Assembly (NCBI RefSeq): GCF_001577835.2
Contig: NC_029536.1
Coordinates: 2,170,001-2,234,000 of the forward strand
Direction of reading: 5' to 3'
DNA length: 64,000 nt
Origin: Coturnix japonica
Taxonomy: Eukaryota; Chordata; Aves; Galliformes; Phasianidae
This document shows, piece by piece, positions 23,564 to 35,300 of the stretch. Within the stretch, counting starts at the first letter, position 1. Each line of letters opens with the position of its first letter. The notes below the pieces were generated by a model. That model was given only the letters and a program-made list of their open reading frames with translations. It did no database searches and was not told where the DNA came from. The position numbers and the translations under genes were made by a program.

Positions 23564-23569
23564 TTTATT
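23564..23569 (-). terminator. Candidate poly(A) signal of the miR-200 primary transcript
   Basis: A minus-strand AATAAA lies about 1.36 kb downstream of miR-429, before TTLL10. It could end the primary microRNA transcript. The hexamer alone is weak evidence. Confidence 0.25.
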
Positions 23570-24921
23570 AAACATAGAGGTTAAAAACATAGCATAAGCT
23601 TCAAGGCATTGAAAGAGCAAGTTCAGTAGTATGTAGGCTCTTTGTGTTGTCCATACTCACCCTTTGAAACCACCTAATCAGGTCACATCATTGCTTGCTT
23701 GTTTCTTGTTATTACCAACTTACCAAGAACCCGTTTTGTGACGAGGGAAGTAGTTCTTGTTTTCACTTCTCTTAAAGATAACCAGCAAAGGGCAGCGGTG
23801 CTGAAAGGTCAGGCTTGTTTCATTTCAAGGAAAATATCTTTACTCCGAAAGGACACTTGTGCACCAGAGAGAAACAGGAACGTAGAGATGTTGGATGAGT
23901 GCACACAGGGGAAAGGAAAATGAATCTAGCAGCTGCAGTTCAGGGATAGCACTGTATATGGAATGTATAGTATGGAATTGGCTTGGAGAGATGCTGCAAT
24001 ATATCAAAGGAAGCCATAAGTTCCTGTGAAAGAGCTGTGCTATGGAAAGGGCTATCAGTTTGTACCCTGCAAAATGAGACTTGCCAGCATGAGTCACGGT
24101 AAGCAGGACACAGATACCATCTGCACTGTCTGAGCAGTTTGGGGCAAGGAGATTTCCTAATGGGAAATTCCTGACCATTGAGTGAGACTGGGCTGGCTGA
24201 GAGAGCTGCACCATCATCGTTCTTGTGCCTCAGGGTGCTGCTCAGGTGAGGTTGGGAATACATCCCTGCTGTGCTGCTCTGAAATGCTGCTGTTGGCACA
24301 GCTTATCACTGCTCTCATTGTGGGGCAGTGCAAATTTCAGCTGGTAGAGAGAAGCAGAGCACTCTTCAGGAAGTCCATCTTATTGCTTAACCATATCCCA
24401 GACAGAAGATGGGATGCATTTTAATGGCACTTTTAACAAGCAATTTTTGTCGGCATAAAAATGAAGCAGCCCTTATCTGAAGTAGGGGTGTGTAGTAGCA
24501 GGATGGACTGATCCTGTCGTGAAGTTTTGTTCACTTAACAAATTATGGCCTAACAGAAGCAGCTGCTTAAACAGAGAGTGAAGTCAGATGGCAAAATGGC
24601 CTAAAGTCACCCAGAGAAATGCTTCGGTGCCAAGTCCAGGACAGCTCAGCCCATCAGTGCTTACTCTGTCCTCAAGCAATGCTGGCTTCAGATGGGTTAT
24701 CCTTCCTGAAAGGCTTTTCTCAGTGTTACAGGGTTGGTACAGCTCTGCCCATCACGTTTCAGAGAGACCTGATAACGGGTCCAAAAGTCACCAACGTTCA
24801 ATTAGCTGTACAGGAGCCTTCCCTATCTGCCTGCCCTACCGACGTGCTAACTGAACCTCCTTGGCTCTTCCAACCAAAGCAAGCTTTTCTTTCCATGTTT
24901 CTGTCAAAGCGAAGACTTTTG

Positions 24922-25004
24922 CCAATGCGATTGACGGCATTACCAGACAGTATTAGACAGAAATAGCTAGATCTAACTTTGCCTGGTAAGACAGCAATCA
25001 GCAG
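24922..25004 (-). ncRNA. mir-429: miR-429 hairpin
   Basis: The mature 3p arm lies at 24934-24955 on the minus strand, starts UAAUACUGUCUGGUAAUG and has the seed AAUACUG. The 5p arm at 24970-24992 starts GUCUUACCAGGCAAAG and pairs with it across a short loop. It belongs to the miR-200 family, with the same seed as miR-200b. It is the last member of the cluster in transcription order, 2.2 kb after miR-200a. Targets of this seed include ZEB1 and ZEB2, whose repression keeps epithelial identity. Hairpin ends are approximate and mature arms are exact by recall. Confidence 0.96.
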
Positions 25005-27117
25005 GCACTCAAGCTAAAGGAAACCAAGGTGAGAGCACTTCTTCCAGCTCCAGGGCTAAAGTGATGGGGCGGGGAAAGGCTGAGGGCCTCTCCCATGGGC
25101 ACATCAGTAACCAGTAAATATTTAACTTGAAGTACAGGCAGTGCAATCGTGAGAACCCAACTGTTTGCAGTTCTCTGGCACGAGAAGTGAAAAATACTGT
25201 AAAGGACTTGCTGAACTTACCACCGGCTCCATCCTCTGCATCCACGTTGCTGTGAAGTGCTCACCGTGCCCGTGTCCTGCAGCTCCATCACCCAGCAGGG
25301 ATGCAGATGTGGTTCAGCTGCAGCCCACAGCTGTGTGCTCATTGATATTAGATCCCCAGACAGAGTTGAGCCTAATGCTGGTCAGGTCTTAGCTCTTCTA
25401 CTGCAGTGCTGCCTGTGGAATCACCCAGCTGTGGAACTGAGCTAAGCAAGCTGAACATTGGTGGGAGAAGGGGAGGGAGGGGAAGATATTGAGGCTGAGG
25501 GGATTTCGCTGGGTTGCTCCTGACTCCCGTGACTCACTGTTCTTGCCCAGATAAGGCTGAGCGGACTCTTTCCTAGGCATAAATCAGCCCGAGGGAGGGC
25601 AGGGGAATTTCCTTGGTTCCATTCCTTTTTTATTAACTTAAGGTGACATCCGTGTGCATACCAGGGATGCCCAATTATTGTTATCTTTATTTTTCTTTTT
25701 AATCCATCCAAGGTTAGCATCCATATTGAGCTTTGAGAAGATGGATGGGAGTTGGGTGCGCGCTCCAATTCATCTTATTTAAATGCTTGTTAAAAGCCAA
25801 TTTGCAGAATCACTCAGATTTCACACCATTTCCTCAGTCCCTTGTGAGCCAGTTAATAAGTCACACAGAGGCTAATCACCAAAGAATGCTCCTCTGCTCC
25901 CTCCTGCTCTCATGTTCCTGAGAACTGCAACTTGCAAAGGCAAGAGCACCCCTGTGGGAGCTGACTTTGGTTTGGTTTTCTGCTGTTCCTGTATTACCCG
26001 GCAGTTTTGATATGGTATCACACTGGACAGGGTTGAAAAGGCATAGAGAGTTTCTTGCTTGCATGCCCCTGGGCTGCTGTACCTGTTTTATCCAGGAGGG
26101 AGGGAGGGGATTAGCACTAAGCTGAGGGTGAGGAAAAGGTTTTAGTGCTGTAATTCAAGCACAGAGCAGTCCTGTGAGCCTATGTAAAGAACTGGGGAGA
26201 GAAGCTCCAAGCTTGTGTGTAATGCTGCCCTATGTTTCTTACAGCAGGAAGCTGAAAACCAATGGGTGCAGTTCTGATGCATGAGGTCTGTGCATCCTCC
26301 CACACCAAAGCGGGTCCTGAGGAACCCCAGCATTGAAAGGCACCAACAATCCTCTTGAAAGGGTGAGTCTCAGCTCATACAGTGGCCTATTAATGAGTCC
26401 TGATGTGAATTCTTATTCTCTGGAGGCAGACCATCCCAAATTTTCACCCGGATTTGATTCATGCAGTACCATTAACTCACATTGGATGGGAGGCTGGTAT
26501 GTTCATGTCCCTCTGCTTAGTTAGGTAGAGCAGGGGAAGCATTCAGTACTTGTTCCTTGCCTGGGTGAAATAGCTTTGTTTCTTAATGGGATGATTAGTG
26601 TGATTAACCCACCTGCTCCATATGCTGCCAGCGTCGGGGCAGGTTAGAAGGTTGAAAGTTCACAGGCTGTTCAGCCATGGAGGTAATTGAACTGTAATTG
26701 GGAAGAACGACCTTTACCACCAGCGTCCTGCCCTGAGCACCTCTCACAGCCAAGCACGGCTGGCTACTAGCAAGTGTCAGCCCCCTGGACAAGAGCTGGG
26801 CCATGCAAATACCCAATAGCCATAACCCCACTGTTTGGAGGGATTGTGCAGTGCTGTGCCTCTGAGGAGGCGTGCATTGGTGTGCTAGAGCTGGTGAGCT
26901 TCTCACCTCCTTTACTGCAGCAGGAGCACCTAGCAGGGTGGTGGTTTCAAGCAGCTTCTTTGTTCTAAGTATTTATGATCTAAACCATTTGCTACCTCTA
27001 AAAATACTCATCAGTACAATAGCCAACATCCTTACCCTCTTGGCCAAATGTTCCAATTTGGCTTAAATTGTGGCACGGTATCTTTCTGTGAGAGCTCCTC
27101 CCGATGCATGGTGTTGT
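25005..27117. other. Spacer between miR-200a and miR-429
   Basis: About 2.1 kb without a recognisable gene, presumably part of the primary microRNA transcript on the minus strand. Nothing else is supported. Confidence 0.5.
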
Positions 27118-27205
27118 TTGGTTCACCCTTTAAACATCGTTACCAGACAGTGTTAGAATAGATCCATGAAATCCAGCACTGTCTAGTAAGATGCCCACAG
27201 AGGAC
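27118..27205 (-). ncRNA. mir-200a: miR-200a hairpin
   Basis: The mature 3p arm at 27134-27155 (minus) starts UAACACUGUCUGGUAACG, with seed AACACUG shared with miR-141. The 5p arm at 27172-27193 starts CAUCUUACUAGACAGUG and pairs with it. Compared with the human 5p arm as remembered, two adjacent bases differ (CG to UA). It is the middle member of the cluster. Hairpin ends are approximate. Confidence 0.97.
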
Positions 27206-29294
27206 CACGGTCTGTCCAGCAGCTGGAGAAATGGAACATCTATGGAGCAGAAAGATTGCTTTACATCACCAGGCACATCATTGATCTACCAGGTAAGGAG
27301 ATGGGCAGAAGGAAGACGTTTGGTACTAAAAGATAATTTGAAATTCGTGGTGGATTTCAGGAGACAAAGATGGTGCAGGAAGTTGATGTATTAAAATCTA
27401 GAATAGAAACACAAGATGAGGTCCTGTTTCAGTACAATTAAGAGCAGGAAGATTTCCTTCCTTTGGTTTCTCAGTTTCCTTGCTTCCTTTTGATTCACAG
27501 CACTTTGAGTCATTGTGATCAGTTAAAAAGACAAACCTAAACCTGGTGTACAAACAAATCAGCACAGAGATGTGTCAGAGATGGCCCAGCGTTCAATACA
27601 ATTCATTGATGCTACTTTATTGTACGGTGCGACTCGAAGGAGTGCAGACAAATTTGAATCTTAAATCAAAGTGACGGGAGGAGACAGGAGACTTAGGCGT
27701 GCAGTTGTTTGGTGGTGTAATTAAGCATAATGAATGCTAATGATGAAGATGAAGGGTAGCTGCCTGCTTTGCTTTATTGTTATTTTTTTTCCAGAAGTTT
27801 GCTGTAGCAGAAATCTAGCCCAGCTCTGAGACACAAGGTGTTCCCTTACCCCTAAGGGCTCTGTGTCATGGTAGGGATGCTGGGGTTCTGGCCATTGCTG
27901 ACCCTCTCTCCATGCAGGAGGGGCAGCAGGGTTTGCTCCTTCCCTGTCCCATTGGAGCTGGCTATACCTTTCAGGCACTGTGGTTCAGTAGCAGTGCTCT
28001 GCTTTGAGCTGTGCTGCTCTGCTGCATGCATATTTATCATAGCCCTGAGGTACCTGTAAGTCTTTGTGGCCCTGACAGTGTTTTACAGAGTATGTGCAAG
28101 CTTTGTATAGATCTAAGCTGTCACACAGCACATCTCACCCAGGCTGTGTGTATGTGGCTTTGCACTCTGATAGGTGTTCACCAAGCAGCCCTCTGTGCTA
28201 GGAGCTAAACACCACAGCACGCCAGGAGCTGAAATGAACCTGGGTATGTGTGTGGGGCTGCTGTGTTCTGGAGTGCTTCCTACCTGCCAGGGACACTGAC
28301 ACACCTGCCTGCAGCACCCTGTGTCTGCTAAAAGCACCTATCAGCAGTAATATCCTTTCCTGGGGATAGCTTTCATGCTGTGCCTCCAATATCTGATAAG
28401 TGGAGGAGTAAAGCTTCCCGTATTGCCTCAGTTCTCAGAAAGAAACAATAAGGATCTGTGAACCATTGAAGACAACATCCTCACAGTGAGTCCTTTTAGG
28501 CTGAGATAGTTCTTTCCAAATGACTTTGAGTAGCTTCATCATGGAAAGAAACCTCAGGGAGTAAGAGTCCATCCCACCTTAAAGCACACCTTAAGGTGTT
28601 AGTCCATCAAAATAATGAAAATAAGCAGAGAGAATGTTCTTAAGAAGTGAGAAATCTGTATAAAAATAAGAAACGTTACTTGTAAATTGAAGGCTTTAAA
28701 ACAAAATGGTTTTGCTATTGGAGCATTCTGCTGGAGAGAAGTCCAGAGGAGCTGATGTGGAAAAGACAGAGCAAATGATAACAGCAAGGCTGAAAAACTC
28801 AACTCTGCCATTGATTTCAGCTGTCTGTTCCTTAAATTATCTTATATTTGGATTAGAAAAACATACTGATTTGCAGGGAAAATTATAAACTAGGAAACTC
28901 AAATGCTAATTTTCAGTGAAGTGTTTGCTTTTGTTCTCTGGAAAGCTAACATGGCTGGAAAGTAAATAGAATATAATTGGAGAAGAGCACTTGGATTTCA
29001 CTGAATGCTACAGTACTCAGCATTTTCATGTGAATGTATTCATTCATTGCAATATCAAACACGTGCTGTGCTCTGTATTCTGCACGGTTTTCTATTCCCA
29101 GGCTCACTGTGAGATGATTCTACAGGAAGGTGACTTTCTTATATTTGCTTTTACCCCTTATTCTATAACCTGAAGCATTTGATCATAAATTTGTCAAGTC
29201 TTCCCAGCTGTGGGCAGTCAATCAGGCTTGGGTTTCTCTATTGGCCACTGACCTCCGCTTCCAAATTCGCTGTTGAGTGTTTCCACGTTGTACA
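27206..29294. other. Spacer between miR-200b and miR-200a
   Basis: About 2.1 kb, moderately AT-rich, without a supported gene. It is presumably within the primary microRNA transcript. Confidence 0.5.
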
Positions 29295-29380
29295 CGAGAC
29301 ACCATAATCATCATTACCAGGCAGTATTAGAAAAACAGAGAACATCCAATGCTGCCCAGTAAGATGGTAATGGCATCTCA
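29295..29380 (-). ncRNA. mir-200b: miR-200b hairpin
   Basis: The mature 3p arm at 29308-29329 (minus) starts UAAUACUGCCUGGUAAUG with seed AAUACUG. The 5p arm at 29345-29366 starts CAUCUUACUGGGCAGCAU and matches the human 5p arm as remembered. It is the first member of the cluster in transcription order, so the promoter should lie at higher coordinates. Hairpin ends are approximate. Confidence 0.97.
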
Positions 29381-32300
29381 GGGTCATGGTTTACAAGCAG
29401 CAGCTATAGCACAAGCTAGAAAGCCTCGCTGTTTGGAGAAGAAAAAAGAGAAAGGAAAAACAAACAAAAAAGAGAATATAACCTACAGCTGTCCTTCCTT
29501 TGGGATCTCAATGATCAAATGCTGTCACTTACCAAGAAGAGTCCTCACTTCTGTATTCACCTAAATGGAACGTGCCCATCAGCTGCCAGCTGTCACATCT
29601 GGGGGTTGGGCAGCTACAGCCCTACCTGCTAAAGGTGCTTTTAAGTGTAAGCCAAGTCAAAGTCTGATACAAACAAGTTGCATTACAAGAGCTTTAACCT
29701 GAGACTGCCCTGCACAGCTTCTCAAGTCTTGCACTGTGGGCCACGTCCCTGTATTGATTGGCATTTGAATATAATTACACCGGTGGTTCCCTCTTCCATT
29801 TTGACTAGGAATAGCTAAAAAGATTGCTGCTGGAGAATTTGGGGAATGGAGGAAGGTTGGGTTCACCTGTGTATTTTGTGCTTATTTTCTTTCTGTCCCT
29901 TCTAACAGCATTGAACCCCATTGGCCCCTTGCTATTAGGTAAGTGTCAGGAAAGGTAAAGCTTCCCTGCGGCAGCCAGCAAACAGACGTGCTCCTCTTAA
30001 CCATTACAAAAGAAAGTGTCTTTTCTGCTTCAATAACACGGTATGGAGAAAGTCAACAAGAAGAGCTGAACAATAGCTCTTTGTCTGAAGTAGCCTAGAT
30101 GTCATAGTTAGAATGGAGGATTTCCAGACAACAAAACCTTCGGCTGTGTTTAACAGATCTGGTTGCTGTGAATCAAAACTGTGCTTGTTTGATATGAGAG
30201 CAAAAATTTTCTTGAATGGCTGCAGTTTAGAGAATTTACGTGACGCTTGGTTATAATCAGGGGGAAAAAAAACACCTCAATTGCACTGATTTCATGAACT
30301 GCTCAGAGAAGGAGGGGGATCGATTATCTGACTCAAAGCTCGTAGCAAGGATGGATATGCACTATTACACGACATGTCTTATCATTTCAGAGGGAGTGAT
30401 GGGATCGCATATTCGACCTGCGGTGAGATGAGAGGTGGCAAAAGCTGCATCCTTGCAGATTGTCTGAGCTCAGCTGGAAAAGACCCCAGTCCACCCCAAT
30501 CCACTCTGCATCAGCCTATTTGGCCTTTACCAGCCCTGCTTGATATTTCTGATGCCATCTGAAGATGCCATTGGGACAACTCAAGTCAATCAGCATTTCA
30601 TTTATGATGCTCTGGGAATCAGCCCAGCAGGAAAGGAGATTGGTATGACCCTGTCACTTTCTGAAGGCTCCGGGGATGTTTTAATCTGATTCAGAAGATT
30701 TTTGTCTGTGGTCCAGCTATAAGGTAATACATTGCAATTCCAAGAGCAAAACTACACGAGAGCTATACCAGAAATTCTGAGCTAACAACTCAATGTTCCT
30801 GGGCTCAATGGATCTCTCCTAGGCCCATTTCTTACAACTGAGACCTTTCAGCAATCTCAGAGATGTTATGCTGAGTAAGACACGTGCTCAAGCCAGAGGA
30901 CTTGCACATAAATGCCATGAAAAGTCCCTTAAAAAGCATAAAGTCTAAATCTTGCCAAGAGATTCAACAGGATGCCTCTTTGTGCACCCAGATGTACAAA
31001 CTGGTGCTGATGGTACCTGGGGAGCAGCATTATGTCAGCTCTCAACTCCCTCCTGTTCGCCAGAGATGGAGAACATCCAGAATGAAGAGGGATGGTTCTC
31101 TCCACAACGTGTGTAAGCAAAGAGGAAAGTCAGAAGGGGCTGAAAATGAAGAATATTTTCAGGGCCTCTTCTTTTAAAGCCTTTTCCACCCTCCTGACTT
31201 TGACACGTTTCCCAGTAAGGAAAAAAAAACTCCGTGAGGCCAAACTAGCTCTGAGCTTATCTCCAGCTCTCACTGGAACTGCCCTTTCACTAATGCTTCT
31301 CAGAAGGTCAAAGTTTCTTCCATAAAGCAAGGTGAGTGCAGTGGATGTGTTCAGGGCCATGGGTGCAAGGTGTGTAAAAGCAGCAGAGATAGATAGCAGT
31401 GAGGTGTTCTGGCACTCCAAGGACTTAGGGAGAGCTGTGGCTTTCCCCCTTTACTCAGAGCTCCCTCATTGCTTTTCCTCCTATTTGCAGTTGTGAACAA
31501 AAGGATAAGAATTCTATGAAATCTATGAGGGCAGTGCTGCTGCACTTTACATGCCCTTAAAGAAACACAACTGGATCAGCCAATTCCCTTCATGCATGCT
31601 AAAAAACATAAATACCAGTCTGAATTGCCATGGAAAACTGAAAAGCCCCAGTCCATTATTTGATTTCCTACTTCTCCATTTAAGAATGGAAAAAATATTT
31701 AATTAAAATCCTTTTCTTGACATGCCAGCTCTTCTGCTACTCATTCATGCCACTTCAGGAATGTCAGCCCAGAGCAGGATTTGACTCCCAGTGTATTACT
31801 ACTAAGGAGCAATATTATGCAGACAGAACTTGGACTAGACCTGTGAAGCCATTCAGCCCTTTCTGCATGCCAACAGAATGTGTTGCTGGCACACTTTGCC
31901 AGCGTGGCACTTCCAATGGAGCAGCAGACAACACTTTCACCATGCATCAACCCATGCTATGCCAACGTCCTCAGCAGTCACTTCCACCACAACCAAACAC
32001 CTGCAGATTGAGCCAACCAGCAGAACACACCTGGAGTTAAATACCAAAAAGAACCCAGCCCACGACGTTCTGCAACCTTGCACAGTGTTCACCTACAAGC
32101 TGTGCAATGGTAGCATGCCAAGATGACTACTACAAAGGTAAGGTTTTCTTAGCTGCATAATGTAGTTCTAATACACAGTCCTCAAGCCTTGCTCTGGTAT
32201 TAATCATTAATCGACCCACCAACGGTTGGTGAATTTTCTTGTTAAAACTCCTTATCGTTTGTGACCTGCCCATCGGCACTGTGTGATGGAAATGGGAGGT

Positions 32301-35300
32301 TTTGTGGGGTGGAAAAGGAAAATCTAATGCTGTAGAAGACAGAAAATGTGAAATAATCTCTAAGACCACCTATTAAAATAACAGCAGTCTGCTTGGTTTG
32401 CCTAAGAGCTGCCACTAATGGGATGCAGAGGAAATGAAGGAACCTTTTGTGTTTTCTTCTACCCAATACTGCATCTATTTCACTTCTCCTCCATTGGAGA
32501 AAGTTTAAATGGGAAATGAGTTTCAGAAGTGAACTGTAGAAAACAAATTCAAAGGAAATATGTGGGTGGAGTCAAAGGACCAGCATCAAACTCAAGACAA
32601 TGTATGACCATAATACCAAAACCAGCTACAGAGGTTACACAGTTCTTACCATCGTAAATTTGAGACCCAAAAATTAACGGTGTGTTTAGTACCTGGAGTA
32701 GCTGCTACTGCAGAAGTTTAATAGCAACAAATACGAGTCACGAAAATGATCTTATAAAAAACTGGCTGAATTGGTTCGATGCTGTTTTGTGTGATATTCA
32801 GATAAATGCATTCGGTTCTTCACTTTAGCATGCGCCAACCTGTCTGCAGGACAGAGAGAACATTCACGGTTCTTTTTCTTTACCACAGGAGCTGCCAGGA
32901 GTTGGCTGTGGTTGGAATGCACACCGCAGCCAACACGGTGCTTGCATTGAGCAGCTATTGGGGCCAGAGCCCCCAAAAGGCACAGCCCAAATTTCGGAGG
33001 AATTAGGGATTCTGTGGCCAGCTCAAAATATAAAATCCCATTTGTTTTTTCTGTCTGGTTCACGCAACAAAATAGTCAGGAAGTGATAGCCTACTTCTGC
33101 CACACAGTACTAATCAGCTAATAAATTTCAGCTCATTTTTCTAGTCTGCTCTTTAGCAAGACTTATTTAGTACGTATGGAGCACATAAATTATTGACATT
33201 TCCCAAAAAATGGTGCGAGCCATCCCAGCAGCTCGCTGCTCACATTTTCACTGCTGGTGCCACGAGCAATTCCTGAGTGTCGGGAGAACTTCTTGTTCTG
33301 CAGAAGACGGCACCTGCCTTCAGTGCACTCAAGGCAATGTGGTGACAGCACGAAATGAAATGCTTTGTCTCGAGAGAATAGCACTGACTTATAGCAGCAG
33401 AAGCAGGACAAGCCTGAGATGCATCGTCAAAAATAAATACATCTCCAAGGCGATTAATCTGCCATGTATCTGATATATTGAGAAATAAATCCTCTCTCCT
33501 TCTCCCCTGAATAGTTTTTTCCAGCTGGGCCTGAGCACTTCGGTCATACCCGGGATATTTCAGAAGCAACAGGTCATGAAGAGAAGGAAGGAGAAAGGTG
33601 GGAGCGGAAGGGAAGTGCGGTTGGATCCTTACCGTTGTGAAAGAGCCGGGCGCAAAACACAAAGCAACGCGGTGTGATCCAAAGAGGAACCCAAAACCAA
33701 AATCCGAACCGGTACTGAAAAACCCCAAACGTCCCATCTTGTTTTTCTGAGTCCTCAATAGAGTGCTTTTCTCAGGCTACGCGGTACCCATGAAATATAA
33801 AACCACCCTAATGGTCGCCCAGGTTACCGACTTCATTTAGTTAATCATCACCACTATTACCAATGTTCAGGCCTTGAGAAAAAAAGGAAAGAATGACTGA
33901 AGAGGAGTGGAAAACAAGGAACTTAAGTGAACCCCACCCCCCTTATTTTTTTACACGTCAGGAGCAATTAGGTTTGTACCTGCATTACCTTTATTTCTCC
34001 TCCCCTTTTCTGCTTCCTATCGCCTCCCCCACTTGCTTCTCAAAGTTCCCCCAGCCCTAAAACAATGGGGTATCCATTAATCGGGTATCAGGTATGCCTT
34101 GAGGGGGGGGGGAGCATGGAGGTGCCCAGCTTTGCCCGGGCAGCTGCAGGTCCGGAAAGGAATGCAGCTCCAGTGGGGGGAAAAATTACTTGTTGGTTAA
34201 CCTGCAGGGTGAGCCTTAATCAATAGGCACGGACGATGAAAAGAACAAAGCATGTGAAACTTAAGCCTTTATATCTCGAGCTCCATCAGATAAAAGCTGT
34301 ACCTGGAGCTGGAAAGGACAGCCAAGCTTAGCTGGGAGCTTAAACGCATCAGCACGGTCTGAGTTGTTTCAGGAGTTCACTTGGCTTATTGATCACCACC
34401 CCTTCTGCCACCACCAAAGATTAAAATACAAAAGTAAAGCCTCTCATGACGACTTACCAGACTCTAACCACAGAGCCCTTAAAAGAAAAGCTGATTAATG
34501 CGAAATACACATCCCGATTGTAAAAGGTGATTTCCTCAAGCCACTTTCCCCTGGCCATAATATGGTAAGGACATTCTAATGAATTAATATCTGATTGTGC
34601 TCATATTTTACCTCCAATTTTCCATTATTATTGTTATTATTATTTTTTTTTTTTTGCAATTTGAAATCCCACAACGCTCTGAATTTTGTTAGAGATGTGG
34701 AAAATTAGCACTTCAGCCTTTCTACATTGGTTTTGTTTTATTTTGTTTTCTTTCAGATTAAGGACAGGAAGAAAACCCTGTTTCCTACATGAGCAAACCT
34801 CCACGCAAAAGAGGAGAGTTCTTATAGTTTTATGGCTGCCTAATGGAAGTGACTTCCAAATGCTACCATCAGCTGGTATGTGGTCATATAAGTGTATTTT
34901 AATGTGCCCCTTCATTCACTTCGGGCCCCATTAAATTGAAAGCATTGTTCTGAGGTGGATTTTTCTTTTCATTCTGAAATGAAGCTTAGCTCTGTTTTTA
35001 TACAGCCGCTTGCACTGTTAAATCTGTGTCAGCAGGTCAGGCCAGCTCCAGGGCCCACAGCCCTCTAAGCTCATTTCATGCATTGAGCAGCATTGCAGTT
35101 GGTGTTAACAAGGGCAGGAGAAGCACTGAGCCCCTGATCCATTGGCAATACTGGCATGGCATCACTGTATCTGGCAGATAGAATTTGCTGCTGGCCAGCC
35201 CCATCTCTCAGGTGCCAGATTTGTACGTTCTGACTACTGGCATTCCTGAAATGTACTAATATAGTCATGATGGTAATGGCAAGTAATATAATTATTCTGT

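Larger units (their letters stand above)
17137..24920. other. Spacer between TTLL10 and miR-429, no coding gene seen
   Basis: No open frame here has paired splice sites and a recognisable product. The stretch holds a CR1 tail near 19.1 kb, a poly-T tract near 23.05 kb and a minus-strand AATAAA at 23564. An untranslated TTLL10 leader exon must lie here or further upstream, but it could not be placed. Confidence 0.5.

Noticed and set aside
33240-33758. 172-codon minus-strand open frame upstream of miR-200b
   Set aside because: It has no homology or domain, and its residue composition looks random.
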